A stretch of DNA of 64,000 bases from Phlebotomus papatasi (GCF_024763615.1 NC_077223.1:15314001-15378000), one strand, 5' to 3'. Shown: positions 23,401 to 32,589, numbered from the stretch's first letter. Notes: generated from the letters alone by a model not told the origin. Numbers and translations: made by a program.

Positions 23401-25840
23401 ATTTTTTGACGTTTATGCACTATATCTGGCAAATTTTAGTGAAATTAAGTCTTAAACTTTATTGTTAACCGTAAGTGAAGTGCTCAATTAAAATAATTAC
23501 ATATTTTCTGAACAAAAAGTACTTTTGTGAAATGTGCGCAAGTGTTTCAATGGGAAACACCGAAAATATGGGTTTATTGGAGCGATCTCCTTATTGTTTC
23601 AGATGGGAAAGGAAAATAAGACCAGGAAAAAGAACAAAACCTACACTTAAGAGCAACTCAACAAAGCTTTGGAAGCCTTTCGTCGTGGAAAATCACTAAA
23701 AGAGGTGTCTGTTTTGTTTCACGTTCCGAAATCAACACTTTATAATAAGCTTACTAGAAGATATCCGGAGGAATGCAGTGTGGGAAGGCGCCCCACTTTA
23801 CCAAAGGTCATGGAAGACGAGCTTGTTGAATGGATTTTGGAATGCGCTGACAAATGGTATCCCATAACTAAGGATCAAGTCCTCGACACTGTACAGCTCA
23901 TGTGTAAGAAGTTCGAGATCACCAATGAGTTTGTAGATGGAAGGCCAGGATATGCTTGGTTCAGGAAGTTTTTGAAGAGACATCCAGAATTAAGCCGTCG
24001 TAAACCAGAATCATATACCACCCAAAGAGCCTGTGTTACCTCTGAGAACATCACTGACTGGTTTGAGAAAACCCGTGAATACTTAGAATCGAAAGATCTT
24101 CTGGAATTACCTCCTGATCGCATCTTTAATTTAGACGAAACTGGTGTTATGCTTTCTCCCAAAGGCGAAAAGGTGGTCCATTCTCCACTGAGCTTTAGCT
24201 CAGTGGAGAATGGAAAATGATGGAGACAGATTGAAACCAAGAAATCTTGCAAGGGTATTATCAAATGCATTGCCACTCTTAAATCTCGAAAATATAGCAA
24301 AAAGTGGATTTAGAGGATGCGGCTTGTTACCATTTGATCGTAACGGTATTGACAATGCAAAGTTCTTAAACGGTTCAAAAGATGATCAAAAAGTAAAAGA
24401 GCAAAAAGGCGAGAATGAGGATACTAAAAATGTCATCTAAAAAAATGATTAAATAAACTATTTTCTTAATCACTTAGTGTTTGTCTCCAATTGGAAAATT
24501 TCCCTTGTCTCCATTTGGATTAAATTGTTTCCAATAGAAGCATTTTGCACTTGTGTATTTTTCTTGTATTAAAGTAGTTTTCAAACTCAATTTAAAGAAT
24601 TTGCACTAAATAGTAACATTCTAGAAGAGTCAAGGAGCAAATTTATGTAATTCTCTTCAGGAAAAATATGAACTTAATGTGTTGAATCTTCTGTCAAAGT
24701 TAAAGCGTCTGGAAATGGTTTTGAATTAGGACAGTTACCCTATTATAAAAATGAGTGAGTTCAGTGATGAGGAAGAAATTTTCCTACTTTATGTAGGATA
24801 TATGTTCAATAAAAATGTGTCTCAAGGTAAAAGAAAGAGATTGTGGGCCAGAAAATGGATCCAAGAGAGATCTGCCAACGGATACATTGAAAAAATGTAT
24901 GATGATATCGCAACTTCACTGAGAGAAATCCGGAAAAGTTAAAATAACATTCCGGAAATGTTAATTTTACCCTGCAGTTTTGATCCAAAATCGGTGTAAA
25001 TATTACCCTTTTTAGTTGTATTAGGAGTTAAAGTTACCCTTTTTCATGTTAATTTTACTCTTAAAAAGGTGTAAAATTAACATTAAAAAATGTTGAAATA
25101 TTTTTACACCTAAAAAAAAAGTTATGAGGAAAAAAAGTTAATTGCATCCTCTTTTTTCTCAGTGTTGTGTTTTTTTTGGACACAACAATTTTCTTCGTAT
25201 GGCTACTGAAGAGCTTGAGGACCTACTTCACATAGTTGGACCTCATTTGCAGAAAGAAACAACGAAAATGAGGGTGCCTATCACTCAAAAATTTGGAATT
25301 GTTGAGCAATTATAACATTTTAATTTCCTGAATTGAAATTAATTTGAGCAACCACATTTATGCTATTTTATCATATTTAAACATGTTTTGTTGGGCCAAG
25401 TATTAGTTTATATCAATAAATAAGCGAAAATCTCTTAATTCAAATAATTTTTAATGCAAAATAACGCATAGGAATAATTCATCTGAAAATTAAATTGAAT
25501 TTACAAATTGAAAAAATCCTAGTGTCATAGGACGGTTAGATTTCTCAATTATTTTAGTTTTATGCTTTTTTTTATTTATTGAATATCATTTGATGGAAAG
25601 ACGCAATGGCTCCATCTTGTTCCTCCTTCGCTACGCCCTTGCTTGGAGATACTACAAATTGTATAATAAATTATTTTACGAACGAAATTGCTAAGTCATT
25701 TACTAAAATGGCAATATATTATTTTTCATTTACTTTTCAGACATTTACTATCTACCGATACAAAGGGTGATCGTGAGGAATGGTGCAAGAATCTCAATCA
25801 CGTTCTCAGGCTGATAAAATGTTGGGGTACAACTGATTAA
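11489..25840 (+). CDS. scra: Anillin (scraps homologue)
   Basis: Six exons join in phase: 11489-11506, 11733-12864, 12924-13104, 17835-18057, 18128-19491 and 25741-25840, giving 1005 residues (the fly protein is about 1200). Anillin scaffolds the contractile ring and septins in cytokinesis, linking actin, myosin, RhoA and membrane. The N-terminal half is low-complexity, with Pro-rich and Lys-rich linkers and an SLKERLALFEKNR segment. A coiled region (about residues 595-640) leads into the anillin homology domain (GSLTITGITIPL near residue 694). The pleckstrin-homology domain runs from about residue 873 (VEFRGFLTMFDD, WHRRWCHL) to the end; its last helix (DREEWCKNLNHVLRLI) is in the last exon. 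The first six residues (METPEE) are a guess, because the conserved MDPF-type N-terminus was not found. Introns 3 and 5 (4.7 and 6.2 kb) are filled with transposons. Confidence 0.93.
13832..14010. mobile_element. Palindromic MITE, CCTAGACACACTTA ends
   Basis: A 179-bp element has inverted ends CCTAGACACACTTAGGACTT and the matching right end. Inside, the motif TTAAGCCG...CGGCTTAA occurs several times, so sub-hairpins form within the large hairpin. No coding capacity. Confidence 0.7.
14316..14775. repeat. CCAAAATCC tandem-like array
   Basis: Short units of 15-20 bp built on CCAAAATCCCGAA and its variants are arranged in higher-order blocks of about 150 bp (for example the repeated gagtgggccaaaatcccg phrase at 14465 and 14642). 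At 14715-14760 the motif reappears inverted (TTTTTTGGGATTTTTG), so the array can fold back. The long frames on both strands are a by-product of the repeat. Confidence 0.6.
15332..16713. mobile_element. 1.4-kb element with AGGAGA...GGGGTAAAAAGTCAC ends
   Basis: The left end 15332-15357 and the right end 16688-16713 are inverted copies (about 22 of 26 bases). A related copy starts at 43230, sharing the same left end and the GGAGCAGAAAG...GTCTCACGRCGAAAA region. A second element (15855-16356) is nested in it. No transposase frame was seen. Confidence 0.6.
15855..16356. mobile_element. 502-bp near-perfect long hairpin element
   Basis: The two halves are inverted copies of each other around a centre near 16105, at roughly 90% identity or better by eye, including small landmarks such as CTATGGGGGAGT and CATGATCACTT. 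Each arm itself repeats GTTCGTAAATGTT-type words. Transcription through it, as anillin intron sequence, would give a long double-stranded RNA. A decayed relative is present at 54479-55760. Confidence 0.8.
16928..17463. mobile_element. TTAA-flanked MITE, CCCATTC ends
   Basis: The left end TTAACCCATTC and the right end GGAATGGGTTAA are inverted copies, 536 bp apart. It lies near the 3' end of anillin intron 3. No coding capacity is visible. Confidence 0.55.
20215..21500. repeat. Duplicated 300-400 bp dispersed repeat
   Basis: The segment 20215-20640 recurs as 20680-20812 plus 21238-21500, so the second copy is split by about 425 bp of unrelated AT-rich sequence at GGCCTAGG. Shared phrases include GGCGATTTAACCGATGAAAG, CCAAAACATATC and CGATATCTCTTA. 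A third, more diverged copy lies at 27090-27460. Confidence 0.55.
21888..21940. mobile_element. MITE family D remnant
   Basis: A short palindrome ACTGGTAAAAAGGATC...GATCCTTTTATTTTTACCAGT is made of two fused family D ends (fuller copies at 34531 and 46916). Confidence 0.55.
22786..22890. mobile_element. MITE family A, truncated copy
   Basis: It carries the family phrases GGATGTCCAAAT and AAGATATTTTTGATC and ends GCGGAAAGCGTTAA; the left end is missing. Confidence 0.5.
23603..24440 (+). pseudogene. pogo/Tigger-family transposase, broken
   Basis: From ATG 23603 the product has an N-terminal psq-type helix-turn-helix (LKEVSVLFHVPKSTLYNKL), a CENP-B-type DNA-binding domain (around GYAWFRKFLKRHP) and the first catalytic block with FNLDETGV. 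There are two breaks. A TAA at 23648 interrupts the start; the related copy at 54806 has CAA (Gln) there, so a single C-to-T change is likely. After the first DDE block (about 24177) the rest of the catalytic core is missing, and the frame resumes with the C-terminal motif FRGCGLLPFDRNGI, typical of pogo transposases. It cannot encode an active enzyme. Confidence 0.85.
24178..24213. repeat. Perfect hairpin at the transposase deletion junction
   Basis: Sixteen bases starting CCATTCTCCACTGAGC are followed by TTTA and then by the exact inverse. The hairpin sits precisely where the DDE core is missing. Confidence 0.9.
24751..25318 (+). pseudogene. PIF/Harbinger transposase fragment split by a MITE
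   Basis: Two pieces of one reading frame are visible. The first (24751-24916) contains KRKRLWARKWIQERSANGY, the conserved Trp/Arg-rich start of HARBI1-like proteins. The second (about 25181-25318) contains FLRMATEELEDLLHIVGPHL, the following conserved block (usually F-R-M-...-LL-...-V-G-P). The MITE at 24917-25164 lies between them. The frame ends early at 25316-25318, before any catalytic Asp, so only the N-terminal part remains. Confidence 0.7.
24917..25164. mobile_element. MITE family C, copy 1 (CACTGAG ends)
   Basis: It starts CACTGAGAGAAATCCGGAAA and ends TTTTTTCTCAGTG, 248 bp. Two further copies are at 47097-47349 and 54233-54478; the inner phrases AACATTCCGGAAATGTTAAT and AAATCGGTG are shared. 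It splits a Harbinger transposase remnant. Confidence 0.75.
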
Positions 25841-25928
25841 TTCTATTTTTTGGAAGATCATTTTCTTATATCTAATCACACAAATTATCTATAAAAATTT
25901 TTGCTATTTTTCCAACGTACTTTTACCA

Positions 25929-26045
25929 GATAGAAATGCAATTGAGCTTCTTCAGTGATAAAAGAGTTTTATTGATAAATAAACTTGATAAGGATCTATC
26001 TTTTGTCGTATATAAAAGAGCTCCGGATTGTAAAATTAATCAGTG
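25929..26045 (+). promoter_or_regulatory. Glucanase promoter: GATA cluster, TATA box, initiator
   Basis: TATATAAAAG (26009-26018) lies about 30 bp before TCAGTG (26040-26045), the arthropod initiator, so the core promoter is well supported. Four GATA words lie just upstream: AGATAG (25929), TGATAA (25956), TTGATAA (25972) and TTGATAAG (25985). GATA factors drive midgut genes in flies, which suits a digestive glucanase. The last GATA words overlap an AATAAA (25978-25983) that may end the anillin transcript. Confidence 0.7.
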
Positions 26046-26068
26046 TGTTTGATTTCAATTGAGTGGCC

Positions 26069-29000
26069 ATGAAGTTGCTTCTGTTTGCCGTCCTCTATTT
26101 GGGCTACCAAGGTATTTTGGTCAATTCTCAGTGTGTCCCATCCGTGACTACAGTGAGTGGTAGTCATGCTCCGCAAGGTCAAATTTGTTCAGGTCAAATG
26201 ATCTTTGAGGATAACTTCAATGATTTGGATCATGGAAGGTGGCAACATGAGACAACATTAGCAGGAGGAGGAGTGAGTTTTTCTTGTGAATTGACTTCTT
26301 ATGCCCCCCTTGGTAATCCTTTGAAATTTTCCTGGTTAGAATTGGGAGTTTCAGTGGTACAGCAATAATCGATCTAACTCCTACGTGTACAACGGAGTAC
26401 TCTATCTACGACCAACTATCACAAGTGATACAACAGGCGAAGCTTTTCTAACATCAGGAACACTCAATATCCACGGAGGAGCTCCAGCCGATCAGTGAGT
26501 TTCGGAATAGCGCAAACAGACAAGATAGTCGTTATCATTATCAATTTCTTTGTACCAGGTGCACAAATCCTTCATTTTGGGGGTGCGAACGAACTGGAAC
26601 TCCTACCAATGTTATCAACCCAATTAGAAGTGCTCGAGTTCGGACTGTGAACTCTTTTGCGTTCCGCTATGGACGGATTGAAGTTCAAGCACGCATTCCA
26701 TCTGGAGATTGGCTGTGGCCAGCCATTTGGCTCATGCCCAAATACAATGCCTACGGTACATGGCCAGCATCGGGTGAGATTGATCTCATGGAATCCAGAG
26801 GTATATATAACCATTTCTATTTTAAGTTTAAGGCGAAACGGTGAGAGATATCTCAACACGGTTTTTGAGTTTTTCGAAAACACTTATTCACTTTCGAACA
26901 TAGTCATTTGTCGTATCTACTTTTTTAGTTTTCACTTCATCTGTAAGAAATTTTATCAAAAAAACAGATACAGAAAATTCCGACATCGTTGCGTTTTTAA
27001 TGCTTCAAATTATTTCAGGATATACCTTTCCTTGTTATAATATAAATTTGGATTCTGAATTGGAATTAAATTGAATTAATTTCGCACGGCAAGTAATTTA
27101 GCAGCCGAGTTGAGAATTCGTACATTCGAAGACCTTTCAAAAAATCCAAATTTTACTACACCATTTGAGAAACAAGTCCTTCGGAGAGGTTCAATCTTCA
27201 TCTTCGAAAATTCGATGTCAAAAAATCTATTGGTCATAGACGTCATAGAAGTGTTTATGGTTTAAATTTAAATAGTCACCTTGACGACCTCCAAAACCTA
27301 TCCGAAAATTTGAAGAAAAACTAGAAGCCGTTTTCAAAATAAACCAAAAAACATTATTTTAGCGGCGGAAAAAGAAAAAAAAATCGGAAATAGTTCACAT
27401 ATAAGGGGGCACCTAAAACCGAAAATTAATATCTCTTACCACTTGTGCTACAGGGCGGTACCAAGCTGGAAAAGCGACTCATGTAACTTTTCTCTCTTTG
27501 AATTCGAAAAGTAAAAATGTTTCTAAAATGACAGATCAGCCAAATTCGAAAATTAATGTCGCTTTTGGTCTTTTATGTTTCAGCTGAACTAAAGATCTTT
27601 CTAGTGTAGGGTCACACTCCTGGCCTATGAATTCTGATACAGAATTTTTTCATTAAATTTTTAAAATTTTCATGGAAATAAAAAGAAACTACTTACACGG
27701 AATGATAAATTCACAAACTTGTACTTATCCCAAACCATTTATTTAAGACTTAGTATTTATTTTGGGCACCCAATATATCGAGTGGTAGAGTATTCCCAGG
27801 TTTAGCCTAGAAGTTTAGCTCAGTTCTCGAAGGTCTCAAAAATGTAAATAATAAACAATTTTTCTGATTTTTCTAAATCTAAAGGATAATTTGCCCTTAA
27901 TATCCAATCCTAAATAACAATTTCCTCAAAAATCTTGCTTGATAAGGAATTAGACGAATTAAGCCATATGGCTAAGCTTTAGGTCTGAAGCCCGTATTAT
28001 GATGCAAGTGAACGAGTTCGAATCCCTTTTAGGTCTTCTTTCTTTTGATGCTTTCGTTGTCGGGATCATTCAGGTCTATACAGCAATTTCGCTCACTTTT
28101 TACACAACAACTCCATTTTTTTAATTCTTTATCTAATCTCCCCTTATCATCACTTCCACTTTGTTCCATCAGAAATTCGTTTTTGCTTCATTTTTTCTGA
28201 ATCGATCAGCAAAAATATGCTGGCCGGTCAGCAGTTCTCAAACAAAAAGTGCTAAGCAAATGAAAATGGCATTATCTCCACGAGTATCGTTTTAAAGTTA
28301 ACAGATTTCCGCTGAAAACATGTACATATGTTTTCAGCTGAATTGAAATCGGTTAGCATTTGGTGCTCGCTGGATCATTTCCCCCACTCATCCCCTTCCC
28401 ACTTCAAAACCATGTTTTTTTGGGATTGCTCGAAAACGCGTCGTACCATTTTTTTCACTTTTGGATATGTTTTAGAGATTATCCAGGCCATCCAGGCGCA
28501 CATTCCGTCCTTATACGAAAACACAGTTGAATTATTCATATTAACGGTTTTTCAAGGTCAAAAGATAAAAAAGTTCAAGAGAGCGCATTTATAAACCGAA
28601 TGGAGTTATATTTGGGCTTGTTGGAAAGGTTTTGGAATTTCTGACAAGTCTGAACCGGTCCAATCGGTTCTGAAGCGGTTGTGAACCGATTCATAATCGG
28701 TAACTAATTTTAATCCTAAAATCAATTTTATTCTTAAAACTATTTTGTGGGATCTTTTGAGTGATTTATGAATCGGTTCAAATCAGTTGAGGATCGGTAA
28801 ACGGTAAATGATGCAAAAATATTTTTGAGGTTTAGCATCTAAGAGAAACGTGTTTGAAAACTTTGCAAAGCCTGGGACACTTTGCAACCCTTAAAAAAAA
28901 GATAAACTGATTGTAATTCACTTTTGTAGAATATTTGTCATATATTCGTAAAATTCCTTAAATATTCAGCATATTCTTAGTATTCGCGAAAACATTAATA

Positions 29001-30877
29001 AAATCGTTTCCAGGGAGTCTTTATTTCGTTTCCATTTTTTTTTTGTAGTTTGGATGAATTAGCAGGTTCTTTAGACAATCCTGGATTGCTACTTTATAAT
29101 AAGGATGCTTTTTAAATGCTTTCCTTATCAGACTTATTGACCCCGAGAGGTTTTTCCTAATTCGGGTCTAGAAATATCAAAAAAGTCATAATATCTGCAA
29201 GAAAGCATAAAATCGAAAATTCACGATTTTTGACCAAAAATATCTAAGCTCAGGAGTTAATTGGGATTATGCAAAAAATATCCTAGATTTGGACGTCCTT
29301 ATAGTTTGTAATCATCCACAAGAATCGGAATTTTATCGATTCTAAATAGTCCAAAAAAAAAAATCTTTTTTCCATGGGTACCCAGAGTCCCAAAGGAGAT
29401 GAAAGAGTTAAGGACGAGTGGGACACCGGTGTCCCAAAATCAAAAAAAAAAAATTTGACTATAGAAAGTTATTTTGTCCTCTAAATAGTACGAAAAAATA
29501 GTTTTTATTTTTGAGACACCGGTGTCCCGTTCGTCCTTAAAGGACTAACGTCCGAATCGAACCCGGGTTTCTTCACAAAGCCAGTATTTTGATGTCCAGC
29601 AATATTCCCAATAATTGTAAAATATATTCTTTACAATTTTAACATTAACAAAAATATTCAGAATATTTGCGATACTAAGAATTTTTATTCTTTATTCGTC
29701 AAAGTCCTCTTATTTTAAAAATGTTGAAGCTGTATCTTTTTGTCCTGTATCTTTTGAAAGTGTGCACATCTGATACATTGTGATGCTATTTCGATTAAAA
29801 AAAATGGAAACGAGTAATCTTTTTCCTGATACTTTACTTTTTCTCTGATCTTTTGATCTGATAAGATGAAAAGATTTTTATAGTGATCAGTAAATTTTGA
29901 TTTTTAATTTTTAAATATTGAATAGTGGTACTATTCCAATGAATAATTAAAAGGGGTCTTTTTCTTGAACAATTTTTAATACTGTTTTCAAAGCTTCTGC
30001 ATTATCGGCTTTTCTTTGCGTTGGTTCTTGTGTCGACTGTGTTCCCCGTGTTTCCAGTCCTAGCCGTGTTCTAAAATCACCCAAACAGTCGTGACATCAA
30101 CCATTACAAAGAAAAGTCGATAATGCAGAAGCACTTGAGAACAGTAGAGTACTAAAAAAAACATGTTAATTTTTTTTAAATATGATAGAATATTAAATGA
30201 TGCGGTTGAAATATTGTTATCCCTAGAAGTTTCTTACATAAGAAAATTTTAAGTATGCAAGAAATAACCCCAGCTTCCCCTACAAATCTTTTAATAAATT
30301 GAATGATATTGCAATGACCTACCTTTATGCAGGTAATCGCCATTTGGTGCAGAACGGAGTGAATATTGGAGTTGAGCAGGTTGGAAGTACCTTGCATTTT
30401 GGTCCCTATCCCGGCCTCAATGGTTACCCTACTGCCCACTTTACCAGGAATTCCATAACTGGCAACGGCTTCAATCGGGCATTCCACCGTTACTCGCTCG
30501 AATGGACACCACAGGGAATAACATTCTATGTTGACAACATGTTGATTGGGAGTGTAAATGTGGGATCGGGATTCTGGGATCGAGGAGGATTTGCCCAGCA
30601 TGCTCCAGGAACTGAGAATCCCTGGCAACATGGCAGCGTAATGGCTCCATTTGACCAGGAATTCTACATTATCATGAACTTGGCCGTGGGAGGAACTAAT
30701 TTCTTCCCTGACGGAGCGACAAATCCAGGTGGAAAGCCTTGGCACAATGAATCGCCACAGGCAGCAACGGATTTCTGGAACGGAAGGAATCAGTGGCTCC
30801 CTTCATGGAACCTCAATGAGGATTTCTCCCGAGAGGCATCCCTTCAAGTGGATTACGTTCGCGTTTGGGCTTTATAA
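26069..30877 (+). CDS. GH16 beta-1,3-glucanase (GNBP B-type)
   Basis: Four exons, 26069-26272, 26349-26494, 26559-26800 and 30333-30877, give 378 residues in matching phase. A signal peptide (MKLLLFAVLYLGYQG) precedes a single GH16 domain. The active-site motif EIDLME is intact (E190, D192, E195), so an active endo-beta-1,3-glucanase is expected rather than a recognition-only GNBP. The N-terminal CBM39 of GNBP/beta-GRP immune receptors is absent, as in the GNBP B subgroup. Related secreted enzymes act on fungal or other beta-glucans in insect midguts, including sand flies. Start is the ATG at 26069, 24 bp after the initiator. The third intron (3.5 kb) is filled with repeats; the others are short. 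An AATAAA at 30893 lies 16 bp after the stop. Confidence 0.92.
27960..28035 (+). repeat. tRNA-like head, possible SINE
   Basis: TGGCTAAGCTTTAGG resembles a pol III A box and GAGTTCGAATCCC a B box, about 45 bp apart. The segment does not fold as a full tRNA. It is probably the head of a tRNA-derived SINE; no tail was defined. Confidence 0.4.
29070..29411 (-). mobile_element. MITE family A, inverted copy
   Basis: It is the inverse of 9988-10260: it carries CATGGGTACCCAGAGTCCCA and ends GATGAAAGAGTTAA at 29411. Its terminal TTAA (29408-29411) is shared with the next element. The other end is not defined. Confidence 0.55.
29408..29540. mobile_element. MITE family B (TTAAGGACGA ends)
   Basis: This 133-bp element has inverted ends TTAAGGACGAGTGGGACACC and the matching right end in TTAA at 29537-29540. 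The perfect palindrome GGGACACCGGTGTCCC is at 29420-29435, with its counterpart around 29514-29525. It sits on the TTAA of the neighbouring family A copy. Confidence 0.7.
29549..29600 (-). repeat. tRNA-like B-box fragment, possible SINE
   Basis: On the minus strand the sequence reads AACCCGGGTTCGATTCGG, a good B box. A similar minus-strand fragment (CGAGTTCGAAACCCC) occurs at about 45768-45783. No complete tRNA gene is present at either place. Confidence 0.35.
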
Positions 30878-30892
30878 GATGCAATCAGTTTC

Positions 30893-30898
30893 AATAAA
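30893..30898 (+). terminator. Poly(A) signal of the glucanase gene
   Basis: AATAAA lies 16 bp after the glucanase stop. Cleavage downstream would fall inside the last coding exon of the convergent gene. Confidence 0.7.
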
Positions 30899-30904
30899 TC
30901 CACC

Positions 30905-30910
30905 TTTATT
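30905..30910 (-). terminator. Poly(A) signal overlapping the Rpp38 stop codon
   Basis: On the minus strand AATAAA includes the TAA stop (30906-30908) of the RPP38-like gene. It is the nearest poly(A) signal I see and would place the 3' end inside the glucanase last exon. Confidence 0.55.
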
Positions 30911-32053
30911 TCTTCTTCTTTAATTTCTTTTTTTCCTGCCTCTTGGGATTGGGCTGGATTCGCTTGATGATCAGAGGGTAGTAAGTTGTCTTTTGAATTT
31001 TCTTCGAACCCTTTCGTTTTGTTTTCTGAATGGTTTTGGACGAGATGGAGAGTTTAGTAAGACTACTTGCCATTGTCAGTGGAGCTTCAGTGTCAGATGT
31101 TCCGGGATTTTCCGGAGCTTCCTGCTCTGTCGACGAAGTAGCTTCTTCCTCGGATTCTATTGGAGATGGTTTCTTTTGAGGGACTTCAGGAGACTTTTCT
31201 CGTCCAGAAGGCACATAAACTCGTTCCTTGGAATAGGAATTCTTACACAAGTACAGAGATTTTGGATCAAAATCGGAGCTCAAAAGAGGTTTCGGCTTTT
31301 CTCTCTTTTTCTCAGGTTCTTTTTCAGGAGGAGGATCTTGCAATAAAAGTTCAGGTATTGGGATTTTGTCAGATTCCTCAGAAATGAATTGATGCAACGG
31401 ACTAAAGGCATTCGTTCCTGACTGATTGGCCAGGCCAAGAGTTGTAGAAGTAATCCCAACATCTTTCAAGATATCCTCCAATTTCTCCACACAAAGGACT
31501 TTCACATCCTTTTTCTTGGTAAAAGCCAGCTGTATTATCTGATTGACAACAAACTTTGGTTCAATACTTGCGGAAAAGATCACTGAATCCACTTTTCCTG
31601 CCTTCAAACTCCTGTGAACTTCAGTCAGACCGTACACCATAAAATTCCTGGATAAAATAGCACAATTACGGAAGTGAAGGACAATAATACCCTCTCCATC
31701 TTACCGATTGATAATAAGTCTCTTATCTGCATCCTCAGACTTGTTCCCGGATCTGAAATTCAAGATAAATAAACCTTCCGGAAAACAATAACCCTACTTT
31801 ACACTTACAGGATATTTCTCAATATATTCGTGAATGCCGGGATGGAATTATTGGGTAAAAGTGGCCTGAAAATTTACAACATAGTCTAATGAACATAATT
31901 CTCCTAATAAATATTGAAAAAAATCTAAGAAAAAGAGCCTCACCAATATTTGGGATACGGATTGGCCAGTACATTCTTCAATTTTACTTTGCTCTGCTTT
32001 GAGGACAGTGAATTTTTCAATTGTTCCTGTGTTAATTGAGCAGACTTCTTCAT
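30906..32053 (-). CDS. Rpp38: RNase P/MRP subunit p38-like (L7Ae family)
   Basis: Four minus-strand exons, 32053-31944, 31865-31809, 31752-31705 and 31647-30906, join in phase to 318 residues (human RPP38 has 283). RPP38 is an L7Ae/L30e-fold protein that binds kink-turns in the RNA of RNase P and RNase MRP, acting in tRNA 5' and pre-rRNA processing in nucleus and nucleolus. NPYPKYWPLLP, then LIINRNFMVYGLTEVHRSLKAG and the following DSVIFSASIEPKFVVN fit the L7Ae-like core with its conserved N-x-V/T-x-x-L region. Residues after about 200 are charged, ending in a Lys-rich nuclear tail (KKKLKKKK). Start is the ATG at 32053. The introns are 47 to 78 bp. It converges on the glucanase gene. Confidence 0.85.
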
Positions 32054-32589
32054 ATTTTACACCCTCAATATTCAAAAATTCTCGAATTTAAGCTAAAATA
32101 ACAAGAAAACTGAGAACCACTTTGATTACAATTTGTTGTTTTGGAAATACACGTGAACTGCACAATGAAATTTCTCCACGGAGAATACTGCCATCTTCCT
32201 ATGGAAATGTCCTACACTTTGTCTACACATAATCTACAGTTTTTCCTAAATAAAAAATTATTGGAATACAAAATTTTTAGTTAGTAAAAAATAGCAGTTT
32301 TTCGTCAGTAAAAATATATATTAGTCTAAAAGTATTAGTCAGAAAGAATTAATAATAATAAAATCGATTGTAATGATCAGTAAAGTTTACTTACTTTACC
32401 AGGGGAAAATTATGAGAAATCTCTTTAAGGTGCTTAAATATTCTGTTTTTTGAGAAAATTTTGAAACTTTAAATCCTAAAAAAATTAAGATTTAAGTTTA
32501 ATTTGTCTACTTATTAAATTATTTTTTTTACCAGTCACTTTTATTAAAATACGGGATAGGGAATCTTCGTTTTTCTATTATGTTTTTTA
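32054..32589. other. Rpp38 upstream spacer
   Basis: This includes the Rpp38 5' UTR and presumed promoter (to about 32250), then AT-rich sequence. No coding frame and no clear core-promoter motif were found. Confidence 0.4.

Larger units (their letters stand above)
23101..24740 (+). mobile_element. pogo-type DNA transposon, internally deleted
   Basis: The left end GGGTAAATTAAGCTAATTC and the right end (inverse GGGTAACTGTCCTAATTC) are flanked by TA, the target used by Tc1/mariner-pogo elements. At 1640 bp it is shorter than an autonomous pogo/Tigger. A smaller relative with the same ends is at 54806-55673. Confidence 0.8.
19492..25740. other. Anillin intron 5, transposon-rich
   Basis: The intron starts GTAAGT and ends TTTTCAG. 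It separates the body of the PH domain from its last helix. Its contents, beyond AT-rich sequence with no visible features, are the elements listed at 20215, 21888, 22786, 23101, 24751 and 24917. Confidence 0.8.
26801..30332. other. Glucanase intron 3, repeat-rich
   Basis: The intron begins GTATATATA and ends TTTATGCAG. It holds the repeat at 27090-27460, tRNA-like SINE heads, an inverted copy of the 9231-9290 repeat, and two TTAA-flanked MITEs. No exon was seen inside. Confidence 0.8.

Noticed and set aside
23875..24300. 141-codon frame opposite the pogo transposase
   Set aside because: It is the shadow of the sense frame, which has clear domain similarity.
27960..28035. A functional tRNA gene
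   Set aside because: A-box and B-box-like words are present, but acceptor and anticodon stems do not pair; more likely a SINE head.
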